Notes under the pieces: model-generated
Database searches by the model: none
The model's input: the letters and a program-made list of their open reading frames with translations, nothing else
Told to the model about the DNA's origin: nothing
Made by a program: the position numbers and the translations under genes
Part shown: piece by piece, positions 39,496-51,842 of the stretch
Numbering within the stretch: the first letter of the stretch is position 1
Layout of the letters: every line of letters begins with the position of its first letter
NCBI RefSeq assembly: GCF_014196615.1
Contig: NZ_JACIDY010000003.1
Span: 124,001-188,000 of the forward strand
DNA: 64,000 nucleotides
Origin: Novosphingobium fluoreni
GTDB lineage: Bacteria > Pseudomonadota > Alphaproteobacteria > Sphingomonadales > Sphingomonadaceae
Reading direction: 5' to 3'

Positions 39496-41661
39496 ATGGA
39501 ACGCATACGACTTCTTGTATTCAACGCCGCCCTTGGCGTGCTGGACTATCGCAAGCCCGAGGGCATGGCGGTGGAGCCGGGTTCGATTGTCATCGCGCCG
39601 CTGGGCCCCCGCCAGATCATCGGGATCGTCTGGGAACCAGAACGCCTCAGCGCAAAAGAAGTGCCTGAGGCAAAACTGCGCGCGGTGCTTGAAGCTCTGC
39701 CGGTACCCCCGCTGCCCGCGCCCTTGCGCCGCCTGATCGAGTGGACAGCTGACTATTATTGCGCACCGATGTCCAGCGTGGCGCGCATGGCCCTGGGCAG
39801 CAGCGCGGCGCTCAGGGGCGGCGGCACCACCACCGAATATCGCCTGACGGGGCAAGAACCTGCCCGACTGACGCCGCAGCGCGCCGCCGCATTGGATGCG
39901 CTGCAAGGCGAACAAGGTTCGATCCGCGAACTGGCCGAACTGGCCAGCGTCTCCGAGGGCGTGCTGCGCGGCATGGTCGGCGCTGGGCTGCTCGAGCCGA
40001 TCGTCGTCGATTGCGATCGCCCCTATCCGCCCGCCCTGCCCGATTTTGCCGAGCCCGTCCTCAACCCCGGCCAGCGGGAGGCTGCGGATACGTTCGTGGC
40101 GGCGGTGGCGGCAGGCAAGTTCGCCCCCTTCCTGCTCGATGGCGTAACCGGGTCGGGCAAGACCGAAACCTATTTCGAAGCGGTGGCCGAGGCGCTGCGC
40201 CAGGGGCGGCAAGTTCTGGTGCTGCTGCCCGAAATCGCGCTGACGGAAAACTTCCTGCGCCGCTTCGAAAGCCGCTTCGGCACGCCGCCGCTCCTGTGGC
40301 ACTCCTCGCTTAAGGCCAGCGAGCGTCGCCGTGCGTGGCGCGCGATCGTGCGGGGTGAGGCGCAAGTGGTGGTCGGCGCACGCTCCGCGCTGTTCATGCC
40401 TTATGCCAGGCTAGGCCTGATCGTGGTGGACGAAGCGCACGAGGTTTCGTTCAAGCAGGACGACGGCGTGCGCTACAATGCGCGCGATGTCGCGGTGATC
40501 CGCGCAAGGTTCGAAAGCGTGCCGGTGATCCTGGCCAGCGCCACGCCTGCGCTGGAATCGCTGCAACTGGCCGAAGCGGGCATCTACACCCGCATCGAAC
40601 TGCCGGACCGGTTCGGCGGCGCCCAACTGCCCGAGATCAAGATCGTTGACCTGCGCAGCGAAGCGCCCGAACGCGGCCGCTGGCTCGCCCCCCGGCTGGT
40701 CGAGGAAATGAAGCTGCGGCTGGCGCGCGGCGAGCAATCGCTGCTTTTCTTAAACCGCCGAGGCTATGCACCACTGACGTTGTGCCGCCATTGCGGCCAC
40801 CGCTTCCAGTGCCCCAACTGCACGGCGTGGCTGGTGGAGCATCGCTTCTCCAGCCGCCTGGCCTGCCACCACTGTGGGCACGAGACGCCGTTTCCGGAGG
40901 CCTGCCCCGAATGCGGCACTGGCGACTGCCTCGTCGCTTGCGGCCCCGGCGTGGAGCGCATCGCCGACGAAGTAGGCGAACTGCTGCCGGACGCGCGCGT
41001 GGCGGTCGTCACCTCCGACACGCTGAACTCGCGCGAGGCGGTGGGGCGGTTCGTGGCGCAGGCAGAGGAAGGCGCGATCGACGTGATCGTCGGCACGCAG
41101 CTCGTCACCAAGGGCTACCACTTCCCCCAACTCACGCTGGTGGGCGTGGTCGATGCCGACCTTGGCCTCGAAGGCGGCGACTTGCGCGCGGGCGAGCGAA
41201 CCTATCAACAGATCGCCCAGGTTTCCGGACGAGCAGGCCGCGCCGAAAAGCCGGGCGAAGTCCTCATCCAGACCCGGCATCCCGACGCTTCGGTGATCTC
41301 AGCCCTCGCCTCCGGCGACCGCGACGCGTTCTACGCCGCCGAGACTGAGGCCCGCCGCGACGCCGGGGCGCCACCGTTCGGCCGCTGGGCCGCGATCATC
41401 GTTTCCAGCGAGGACCAGTCCGAAGCCCAAAGCGCCGCTCGCGCCATCGGCGGCACCGCGCCCAATCATCCCGATATGCTCGTGCTGGGCCCCGCGCCCG
41501 CACCCATGGCGCTGCTGCGCGGCCGCTACCGCTATCGGCTGCTGATCAACGCGAGGCGCTCGGCAGAACTACAGCGCTACCTTCAGGAGTGGCTGGGACC
41601 ACTGGAATTCCCGCAAGGCGTGCGCGTGGCGATCGATATCGATCCGTATAGCTTTGTTTGA
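39496..41661 (+). CDS. priA: Primosomal replication helicase PriA
   Basis: Reloads the replisome at collapsed forks. From the ATG at 39496 it has 721 aa; the frame upstream to 39256 is not family-like and runs into the divergent DUF4197 gene. Seen: Walker A DGVTGSGKTETYFEAV (~218-233), a DEAH box in VVDEAHEVSFKQ, and the zinc-binding cysteines of PriA in CRHCGHRFQCPNCTAWLV and CHHCGHETPFPEACPECG. Also VGTQLVTKGYHFPQLTLV and QVSGRAGRAEKPGEV (helicase motifs V and VI). Confidence 0.96.
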   Translation: MERIRLLVFNAALGVLDYRKPEGMAVEPGSIVIAPLGPRQIIGIVWEPERLSAKEVPEAKLRAVLEALPVPPLPAPLRRLIEWTADYYCAPMSSVARMALGSSAALRGGGTTTEYRLTGQEPARLTPQRAAALDALQGEQGSIRELAELASVSEGVLRGMVGAGLLEPIVVDCDRPYPPALPDFAEPVLNPGQREAADTFVAAVAAGKFAPFLLDGVTGSGKTETYFEAVAEALRQGRQVLVLLPEIALTENFLRRFESRFGTPPLLWHSSLKASERRRAWRAIVRGEAQVVVGARSALFMPYARLGLIVVDEAHEVSFKQDDGVRYNARDVAVIRARFESVPVILASATPALESLQLAEAGIYTRIELPDRFGGAQLPEIKIVDLRSEAPERGRWLAPRLVEEMKLRLARGEQSLLFLNRRGYAPLTLCRHCGHRFQCPNCTAWLVEHRFSSRLACHHCGHETPFPEACPECGTGDCLVACGPGVERIADEVGELLPDARVAVVTSDTLNSREAVGRFVAQAEEGAIDVIVGTQLVTKGYHFPQLTLVGVVDADLGLEGGDLRAGERTYQQIAQVSGRAGRAEKPGEVLIQTRHPDASVISALASGDRDAFYAAETEARRDAGAPPFGRWAAIIVSSEDQSEAQSAARAIGGTAPNHPDMLVLGPAPAPMALLRGRYRYRLLINARRSAELQRYLQEWLGPLEFPQGVRVAIDIDPYSFV

Positions 41662-41871
41662 CCTCGATACCTGACCAGCAAGCGCGATGAGGGGCGGCGG
41701 CAGATCAAACCTTCAACAGGGATCGATCTATCGACAATTCTGAGAGACAAATCGGTCGGCACAGTTCTGGCCTGCGACCATTTGTGACAAATCTTTGCTG
41801 ACGATCGACAACGCCCGCCCGTCCCAAAGGGCATGCCGCCGACGCCATTGTCGCGCGTTACCGATATCCAC

Positions 41872-43422
41872 ATGACGACCCTCGTTCCCATCCTCGGCGA
41901 CCAGCTCACGCGCACGATCGCCAGCCTTGACGGCTGCGACAAGGCGTTCACCGTGGTGCTGATGATGGAGGTCTGGGACGAGACCACTTACGTGCGCCAT
42001 CACAAGCAGAAGATCGTCCTGATCCTCTCCGCGATGCGCCATTTCGCCGCCGAACTTGAAGCGCAAGGCTGGACGGTCGACTACGTTCGGCTGGACGACA
42101 AGGCCAACACCGGCAGCTTCACCGGCGAGGTCGAGCGGGCGGTGAAACGACACAAGGCAAAAGCCGTGCGCGTCGTCGAATCCGGTGAATGGCGCGTCGC
42201 CGAGATGATGGAGGGATGGAGCGAGGCGCTCGGCATTCCCGTCGATATCCTTCCGGATGATCGCTTCCTATGCTCGAAGGAAGAGTTCTACGTCTGGGCG
42301 CAGGGGCGCGAGCGGCTGCTGATGGAAAATTTCTATCGCGACATGCGCGTGCGCACCGACTTGCTGATGGATGGCAAGAAGCCCGAAGGCGGCCAGTGGA
42401 ACTTCGACAAGGAGAACCGCGCCGGGCCCGACATGCTGATGGACCCACCACCGACCCCGGGCTTTCCGCCGGACAAGGTGACACGAGAGGTCATCGCCCT
42501 GGTCGAATCGCGCTTCGGCAATCACTTCGGCAGTCTGGAGCGCTTTCGCTGGCCGGTTACCGCGAAGCAGGCGAACAAGGCGCTCGACAAGTTCATCGCG
42601 GAACGCCTGCCAGAGTTCGGCACCTATCAAGACGCCATGGTGCATGGTCAGGATGACCTGTTCCACTCGTTGCTGTCGACCTCGATCAATCTAGGCCTCC
42701 TCGATCCGCTGGAAGTGTGCCGCCGCGCCGAAAAGGCCTATCGCGAGCGCAAGGTGCCGCTGAACGCGGCCGAGGGCTTCATCCGCCAAATCATCGGCTG
42801 GCGCGAATATATCCGCGGCATGTACTGGTTCGAGATGCCGGGCCTGCGAGAAGCGAACGCGCTGAAGGCGCAGCGCCCGCTGCCGGATTTCTATTGGACC
42901 GGCGAAACCGACATGCGCTGCCTGGCCGATTGCGTTCGGTCCACGCGGGACAATGCCCATGCGCATCATATTCAACGCCTGATGGTGCTGGGCAACTTCG
43001 CACTGCTGGCGGGCATCCTGCCGCAAGAGGTCGAGGACTGGTTCCTCGTCGTCTATGCCGACGCCTACGAGTGGGTGGAACTGCCCAATGTGGCCGCCAT
43101 GGCGCTGTGGGCGGACAAGGGCCGGCTCGCCTCCAAGCCCTATGCTGCCAGCGGGAACTACATCAACAAGATGTCCGACTATTGCGGCCCGTGCCGGTAT
43201 GACGTTCGCAAGAAAACCGGCGAAGACGCTTGTCCGTTCAACCCGCTGTACTGGCACTTCCTGGTGCGGAACCGAAAGCTGCTGGAGAAGAACATGCGGA
43301 TCAACCGGGTCTATGGCACCTGGGATCGCATGGACGCGGACAAACGCAAGGACTACCTCGCCAGCGCGGAGGCGGTGCTGGACAATCTGGTCCCGGCGAG
43401 AAAGGGCTGGGCGCGGGATTAG
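41872..43422 (+). CDS. Prokaryotic (6-4) photolyase, iron-sulfur type
   Basis: Cryptochrome/photolyase-related protein of 516 aa in the FeS-BCP/PhrB group, which repairs UV (6-4) photoproducts using light, FAD and a ribolumazine antenna. Seen: the start TTLVPILGDQLT, the conserved FAD-region histidine in THPR-equivalent STRDNAHAHHIQRLMVLGNF, and cluster cysteines in RCLADCV, DYCGPCRYD and DACPFNPLYW, the four-cysteine pattern of this group. The ATG at 41872 is family-like; the frame opens at 41833. It lies 210 bp after priA, and the DNA-repair gene ada follows convergently. Confidence 0.92.
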   Translation: MTTLVPILGDQLTRTIASLDGCDKAFTVVLMMEVWDETTYVRHHKQKIVLILSAMRHFAAELEAQGWTVDYVRLDDKANTGSFTGEVERAVKRHKAKAVRVVESGEWRVAEMMEGWSEALGIPVDILPDDRFLCSKEEFYVWAQGRERLLMENFYRDMRVRTDLLMDGKKPEGGQWNFDKENRAGPDMLMDPPPTPGFPPDKVTREVIALVESRFGNHFGSLERFRWPVTAKQANKALDKFIAERLPEFGTYQDAMVHGQDDLFHSLLSTSINLGLLDPLEVCRRAEKAYRERKVPLNAAEGFIRQIIGWREYIRGMYWFEMPGLREANALKAQRPLPDFYWTGETDMRCLADCVRSTRDNAHAHHIQRLMVLGNFALLAGILPQEVEDWFLVVYADAYEWVELPNVAAMALWADKGRLASKPYAASGNYINKMSDYCGPCRYDVRKKTGEDACPFNPLYWHFLVRNRKLLEKNMRINRVYGTWDRMDADKRKDYLASAEAVLDNLVPARKGWARD

Positions 43423-43459
43423 ATTGCGGCGCCGCGCTTCATCCCGCCCCGATCACCCT

Positions 43460-44524
43460 CTAATCTCGCTCTCGCCGCAGCAACTCGCGCTTGATATCCA
43501 GCCCATAGGCATAGCCGCCCAGCGTGCCATTCGTGCGCACCACACGGTGGCACGGGATCAGCACCGCCACGTTGTTCGCGCCGTTGGCCGAACCTGTCGC
43601 CCGTACTGCGGCCGGCTTACCCACGGCGGCGGCGATCTGGGCATAACTGCGCGTCTCGCCCTTGGGGATACGTTGCAGTTCACGCCAGACCGCTTCCTGG
43701 AACGCGGTGCCCTGTACATCAAGCGGGATGGCGTGCGCTTCACCCGGATCCTCGACCGCGGCGATCACTTCAGCCAGAAATGCCGCGAATGCCGTATCGC
43801 CTTCTATCAGGTCCGCGCGGGGGAAACGCCGCGCCAGTGCTTCCGGCCCCTCCTCGAAAGACAGCCGGCAGACGCCCTTGTCCGTTGCCGCGACCAGCAT
43901 CTGGCCCAGCGTGGTCGCCACCACCGCCCAGCGGATGGTTACGCCCATCCCGCCATCGCGCCAAACCGAAGGCGACATGCCCCATCTCCTCTCACTTGCT
44001 TCGTAGAACCGCGATGGCGCCCCGTAACCAGCCGCATAGATCGCATCGGTGATGTTGGTTCCATCTCGCAAGGCCTGCCCGGCTCGCTCCAGCTTGCGCG
44101 CCCTGAGATACGCTGCAGGACTTAGCCCGACCGAACGCTTGAATACCCGCTGGAAATACGTGGGCGAATACCCGGTCGCTTGCGCCAAAGCGGCCAGCGA
44201 CACCCCCTTTTCGCCGCCGTTGAGCAGCGCGATCGCCTGCGCCACCGCAGCCTCGTCAGGCGCAACGTCATCCGGCTGGCATCGCCTGCACGGTCGCAAG
44301 CCTGCCGCCTGCGCCTCTCGCCCATCCCTGTAGAAGCGCACGTTGTGCCGCGAAGGATGCCGGGCTGCGCAAGAGGGCCGGCAATATATGCCGGTCGAGT
44401 GCACGCCCGTGACGAAACGGCCGTCGAACCCCTTGTCGCGCGCCAGGACCGCCCGCCAGGCCGCCTCATCGTCGATGGCGTCCTTCGCCGTCGCGATATC
44501 TTCGGGAGAATCGGCTGCATTCAT
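43460..44524 (-). CDS. ada: Ada: bifunctional methyl-DNA sensor, activator and methyltransferase
   Basis: Suicide repair protein and transcription activator of the adaptive response to alkylation. From the ATG at 44524 it has 354 aa, the E. coli Ada length. Seen: the zinc site with Cys48, Cys52, Cys79 and Cys82 (GIYCRPSC, RPCRRC), AraC-type helix-turn-helix domain (GVSLAALAQATGYSPTYFQRVF), and the C-terminal O6-alkylguanine methyltransferase domain with active-site cysteine near residue 325 in VLIPCHRVVR. The open frame extends to 44773 but with unrelated sequence. It converges with the photolyase gene and is divergent from the atp operon. Confidence 0.96.
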   Translation of the reverse strand: MNAADSPEDIATAKDAIDDEAAWRAVLARDKGFDGRFVTGVHSTGIYCRPSCAARHPSRHNVRFYRDGREAQAAGLRPCRRCQPDDVAPDEAAVAQAIALLNGGEKGVSLAALAQATGYSPTYFQRVFKRSVGLSPAAYLRARKLERAGQALRDGTNITDAIYAAGYGAPSRFYEASERRWGMSPSVWRDGGMGVTIRWAVVATTLGQMLVAATDKGVCRLSFEEGPEALARRFPRADLIEGDTAFAAFLAEVIAAVEDPGEAHAIPLDVQGTAFQEAVWRELQRIPKGETRSYAQIAAAVGKPAAVRATGSANGANNVAVLIPCHRVVRTNGTLGGYAYGLDIKRELLRRERD

Positions 44525-44775
44525 ATGTGATGGTGTAGCCGCGAATCCCTCGTCATGCCTCCCGCAGCTTGCGTTCAAAGTGGCCATACCCTTGAAATAG
44601 CGCCACTGCCCGGGTTTCGGAGCTTCTTTCCCCAGCCCGACCCCGGTCCCTTGCAGTGTCGGGAAATCGTCGCTATGCGCCCCCCGTCTGGGGGACGTTC
44701 GATCGCGGTTTCGCGCTAGTCGCTGACGCGCCCCTTGCGAACTAGTACGCCACTTGATGCAAGGATACGACACGC

Positions 44776-46873
<2,098 letters not shown>

Positions 46874-46887
46874 TCGCCTAAGCCATC

Positions 46888-46958
46888 ACCCCGGCCTTGA
46901 GCCGGGGTCCCGCTCGCCGCAGCGGTCGGAACAGCGGGCCCCCGGATCACTTCCGGGG
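46888..46958. repeat. Triple-hairpin palindromic element between atpA and atpG
   Basis: Three inverted repeats in tandem: ACCCCGGC (46888-46895) with GCCGGGGT (46901-46908); CCCGCT (46909-46914) with AGCGGG (46933-46938); CCCCGGA (46940-46946) with TCCGGGG (46952-46958). This type of compound palindrome is familiar from intergenic DNA of alphaproteobacteria. It sits inside the operon, between the atpA stop and the atpG start, and is likely to fold in the mRNA. Confidence 0.75.
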
Positions 46959-46981
46959 CGACGAATTGGAGAGTACCAAGA

Positions 46982-47863
46982 GTGGCTTCGCTGAAGGAAC
47001 TCAAAGGCCGGATCAACTCGGTCAAGTCGACCCAGAAGATCACCAAGGCCAAGCAGATGGTCGCGGCGGCGAAGCTGCGCAAAGCGCAGGCTGCGGCAGA
47101 GGCCGGGCGCCCCTACGCCCAGCGTCTCGCCGAAGTCATGGCCTCGCTGTCCAGCAAGATCACGGTGACTGACAACAGCCCGCGCCTGCTGGCCGGGACT
47201 GGTGCGAACAGCGTGCACCTGCTGGTCGTCGCCAACTCGGACAAGGGCCTGGCCGGCGCGTTCAACTCGAACATCGTCAAGGCCGCGCTGACTGCGGCCC
47301 GCCGCCTGGAAGCCGAAGGCAAGTCCGTCCTGTTCTATCTGATCGGCCGCAAGGGTCGCGCGGTGATCAGCCGGAACTATCCCAAGGCGATCCTGCAGTC
47401 GTTCGACACCACCGACGTGCGCACTCCCGGCTTCGACGAGGCCGAGAAGATCGCCGACGAGTTGGTAAAGCTGTATGAAGATGGCCGCTTCGATGTGGCG
47501 CACCTGTTCTTTTCGAAGTTCAAAAACGCGCTGACGCAGGAACCGACCGAGCAGCAGATCATCCCGGTTCCGGCTCCCAAGGCAGCTTCGGCAAAGACCG
47601 ATGCTGGCGCAGTCGTAGAATACGAGCCGGACGAAGAGGAAATCCTTGCCGCCCTGCTGCCGCGCTACCTCAAGACCCAGATCTTCGGCGCGCTGCTGGA
47701 GAACATGGCGTCTGAGCAAGGCGCGTCGATGACCGCGATGGACAACGCCACGCGTAACGCCGGCGACTTGATCAAGGCCCTGACCATCCAATACAACCGC
47801 AGCCGCCAGGCCGCGATCACCACCGAACTCGTCGAAATTATCGCTGGCGCCGAAGCGCTCTAA
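46982..47863 (+). CDS. atpG: ATP synthase F1 gamma subunit
   Basis: Central rotor shaft of F1, 293 aa, starting at GTG 46982 after GGAGAG. The N-terminal helix [22 protein letters not shown] and the C-terminal [23 protein letters not shown] plus [23 protein letters not shown] are the gamma signature ends. Slightly more hydrophilic insertion around residues 195-215 is common in alphaproteobacteria. 24 bp before atpD. Confidence 0.97.
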   Translation: MASLKELKGRINSVKSTQKITKAKQMVAAAKLRKAQAAAEAGRPYAQRLAEVMASLSSKITVTDNSPRLLAGTGANSVHLLVVANSDKGLAGAFNSNIVKAALTAARRLEAEGKSVLFYLIGRKGRAVISRNYPKAILQSFDTTDVRTPGFDEAEKIADELVKLYEDGRFDVAHLFFSKFKNALTQEPTEQQIIPVPAPKAASAKTDAGAVVEYEPDEEEILAALLPRYLKTQIFGALLENMASEQGASMTAMDNATRNAGDLIKALTIQYNRSRQAAITTELVEIIAGAEAL

Positions 47864-49360
<1,497 letters not shown>

Positions 49361-49382
49361 GCTCCGGCAAAGCCGAGAGCTT

Positions 49383-49430
49383 CCACAATCTCCCCTCCCG
49401 CCTGCGGGAGGGGTCGGGGGGAGGGCATGT
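49383..49430 (+). repeat. REP-like palindrome, copy C (atpD-atpC gap)
   Basis: Begins CCACAATCTCCCCTCCCGC, then CTGCGGGAGGGG and TCGGGGGGAGGGCATGT. It is nearly identical to copy A at 18811-18858 (one extra G, one loop change). It stands in inverse orientation to copy D, only 20 bp away. Confidence 0.85.
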
Positions 49431-49450
49431 GGGCACCCTCCCTTACGGAT

Positions 49451-49499
49451 AAACAGGCCCTCCCCCAGCCCCTCCCGCAAACGGGAGGGGAGCATGAGG
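49451..49499 (-). repeat. REP-like palindrome, copy D (atpD-atpC gap)
   Basis: On the minus strand begins CTCATGCTCCCCTCCCGT, then TTGCGGGAGGGG and CTGGGGGAGGGCCTGTTT, the same family as copies A-C. Copies C and D are a close inverted pair with no gene between them, 22 bp after atpD and 30 bp before atpC. Confidence 0.82.
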
Positions 49500-49529
49500 A
49501 CCCTCAACTGAAGCGAGGGATATTCGACT

Positions 49530-49787
49530 ATGGCACTGCACTTCGAACTCGTGACCCCGGCCCGCCTCGTCCGCTCGGAAGAGGTGCACATGGTCGTCAT
49601 CCCTGGCACAGAGGGCGAGATGGGCGTTTTGCAGGGCCACGCGCCGTTCATGACCACGATCAAGGACGGTCCTCTGAAGATCTATCGCACCGAGAACGGC
49701 GCGCCGGAAGAAGTTCGCATCCAGGGCGGCTTCGCCGAAGTGGGCGCGAATGGTCTTACGGTGCTGGCCGAACACGCCGAGGGCTGA
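49530..49787 (+). CDS. atpC: ATP synthase F1 epsilon subunit
   Basis: Central-stalk subunit, 85 aa, consisting of the N-terminal beta-barrel only: [37 protein letters not shown] and [20 protein letters not shown]. The C-terminal helical hairpin of longer epsilon subunits (~135 aa) is missing; short epsilon forms are usual in this group. An AAGCGAGGGA-type site precedes the ATG at 49530. Confidence 0.95.
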   Translation: MALHFELVTPARLVRSEEVHMVVIPGTEGEMGVLQGHAPFMTTIKDGPLKIYRTENGAPEEVRIQGGFAEVGANGLTVLAEHAEG

Positions 49788-49871
49788 GGTCCTGACAAGC
49801 GGCTGATAATGAGCGGCGGCGCCGCCATCCGGCCTGCTGTGTCTGTCGTCACGGCTTTTTCGGTCCGCTTC

Positions 49872-50156
49872 TCAACGCCGTCGTTTGGCCGTGGAGGCGT
49901 GAAAATCCGGCGGTTTGCCCGCGATCCAGCGAAGATAAGTCGCTATCGCAGAGTTCTGGCGCAGCGCTTCCACATGTTGCCCAAGCCGCGCCAGTTCAAC
50001 ATTCGCGAAAGTAGCGTGCAGCGTTCGATGGCAGATCGGATGCACCGCAACAGTATCGCGCCCACCGCGGCTTTTAGGAACCGGATGGTGTCGTTCGACA
50101 CGTCGGCCAAGTGGGCGTTCGCAAAGCCAGCAGGTCTCCGGGTTGGGATCAGGCAT
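49872..50156 (-). CDS. Small HNH-endonuclease-like protein
   Basis: A 94-aa protein with a zinc-associated HNH motif: CWLCERPLG at residues ~9-17, then RVERHHPVPKSRGGRDTVAVH, PICHRTLHATF and a short C-terminal helix. The adjacent HH pair, the downstream His and the two CxxC-type Cys place it in the HNH superfamily; small free-standing members are often annotated as HNH endonucleases with no known target. The ATG at 50156 gives the natural start; the frame opens at 50303 but the added residues are unlike protein. Only 4 bp separate it from the divergent membrane-protein ATG at 50161. Confidence 0.8.
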   Translation of the reverse strand: MPDPNPETCWLCERPLGRRVERHHPVPKSRGGRDTVAVHPICHRTLHATFANVELARLGQHVEALRQNSAIATYLRWIAGKPPDFHASTAKRRR

Positions 50157-50160
50157 CACG

Positions 50161-51714
50161 ATGCAAGATAGGATGCGTGCTGCCCCGACGAAAGCGGGTG
50201 AGCATTCCGCTGCACTGCCTTCCAAGGCAAGTTCGCCGCAGAGCTGGGCGGGCGCAGCGTTGTTGGTGCTGTTCACTACGCTGCCGGTGCTTATCCTTCG
50301 CACCCCACCGATGATCGACGTGCTGGGGCATACCGGGCGCTATGCTCTGCAGACCGGGTTGCAAGACGACCCGTGGCTGCAGCAGTTCTTCCATTTTCGT
50401 TGGCAGGTTATCGGTAATCTGGGCGCTGACTTGATCGTCGAAGCCCTGCATCCGCTGCTCGGATTGACCGCCACGGTGAAATCGGCCTTGGCGCTGGTAC
50501 CGATCCTGGCGGGCAGCGCGATCCTGCTGCTGTCTCGCATGATCCACGGGCGGGTTACGGCCTTTGCCGTGCTGGCCCTGCCACTGATCTACGCGCTTCC
50601 GTTCACCTGGGGCTTCCTCAACTTCTCGCTGGCGATGGCCCTGGCACTGCTGGCATTTGCATTGTGGCTGCGGCTGGGGCCGGGAACGGTCCGCTCCCTG
50701 CTATTCGTTCCGATCGGCTTGGCGGTCTGGCTGTGTCACACGTTCGGTTGGGCCTTCCTGGGCATCTTGTGCACCGGAGAGACGCTGGCGCGGCAGTGGA
50801 GCGCGCGACGTTCCCTGCAGAGCGTCGCGGTGAATACGATACGCGACGAATGGCCGCTGCTGGCACCTCTATTGCCAATGCTGCTTTGGCGAAGCAGCGC
50901 CACCGGCTCGGGGATCGATGGCTGGTTCGATATTGCGCAGAAGGTCTCCTGGCTGCTTTCCATGCAGCGCTTAAACTTCCACCAGTTCGATCTCCTCTGC
51001 GCCCTATCTCTGGTCCTGGCGGCGGTAGCAGGTTTCGTGCTGCCTCAGGTTTCGGTCGACCGTAGGCTGGGATGGGGCGCGGCAATCGCACTGGCAGCCT
51101 TCCTGCTTCTGCCGGGGCAAGTGTTTGGCTCCGTCTTCGCCGACATGCGGCTGGCCCCTTATGTCCTGATCGTGGCGCTACTCAGCCTGCGCGAAAATGT
51201 CAGTGGCACTGCCTGGCGCGTGCTGATGGGCATGGCGCTGGCTTACCTCGTCTTGCGCTTGGTGATCACCGGCACTGTCTATCGTGAGCGCGAGGCGGAA
51301 CTGGAACGGCACCTGGCTGCCCTCTCCGCTATCCCCGAACATGCCCGGCTCGCTACCTTGGTAGAGCTACCTTGCCACAAAGAGTGGGCCCTGCCCTGGT
51401 TCTCGCATATCGGCAGCATGGCGCTGGTACGCCGCCATGCCTTCGTCAACGACCAGTGGGCCAATTCCGCGATGAACCCGTTGACGGTTTCCTACGCAGT
51501 GGCCGGGCCATTCGCCACCGACGACCGACAACTGTTCTATCCGCAGCGCTGTGGGATGACGCCGACACTGCCGCAGGCGATAGCCGCGTTGCCGCTGAAG
51601 GCATTCAGCCACGTCTGGGTAATCGGCCCTGATCCGGCGGCGATCCCGCACCGCGATGGTCTGCGCATGACCTGGCAACAACGCGATGCGGCGGTCTTCA
51701 CCACCCAACGCTGA
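50161..51714 (+). CDS. Polytopic membrane protein of unknown function
   Basis: A 517-aa protein with about ten hydrophobic spans between residues ~30 and ~400, then a ~130-residue soluble C-terminal region that includes RYGRHAFVNDQW-like and PQRCGMTPTLPQAIAALPL segments. Early sequence RYALQTGLQDDPWLQQFFHFRWQVIGNLG after the first span resembles the extracytoplasmic loop of GT-C-type glycosyltransferases, but no catalytic acidic pair is evident. Function unknown. Starts at 50161 or at the ATG at 50173; both are within a few bases of the divergent HNH gene's start. Confidence 0.72.
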   Translation: MQDRMRAAPTKAGEHSAALPSKASSPQSWAGAALLVLFTTLPVLILRTPPMIDVLGHTGRYALQTGLQDDPWLQQFFHFRWQVIGNLGADLIVEALHPLLGLTATVKSALALVPILAGSAILLLSRMIHGRVTAFAVLALPLIYALPFTWGFLNFSLAMALALLAFALWLRLGPGTVRSLLFVPIGLAVWLCHTFGWAFLGILCTGETLARQWSARRSLQSVAVNTIRDEWPLLAPLLPMLLWRSSATGSGIDGWFDIAQKVSWLLSMQRLNFHQFDLLCALSLVLAAVAGFVLPQVSVDRRLGWGAAIALAAFLLLPGQVFGSVFADMRLAPYVLIVALLSLRENVSGTAWRVLMGMALAYLVLRLVITGTVYREREAELERHLAALSAIPEHARLATLVELPCHKEWALPWFSHIGSMALVRRHAFVNDQWANSAMNPLTVSYAVAGPFATDDRQLFYPQRCGMTPTLPQAIAALPLKAFSHVWVIGPDPAAIPHRDGLRMTWQQRDAAVFTTQR

Positions 51715-51842
51715 TGACCAACCCGTGCCGCACGCGATTTTTGCGGCATTAGGAAGTTATCAAAGCTTCATCCTTAATACCGCCTTTCATTCAGACGCAC
51801 GGCGAGCGCGTAGCGGCGATCGCGCAAGGGGTTGGTGGATCA

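Noticed and set aside
44525-44773. N-terminal extension of ada
   Set aside because: The added 83 residues are unlike Ada, and the ATG at 44524 gives exactly the E. coli length and cysteine spacing.
51726-51748. TGCCGCA/TGCGGCA hairpin after the membrane-protein gene as terminator
   Set aside because: Stem is only 7 bp and no T run follows it.
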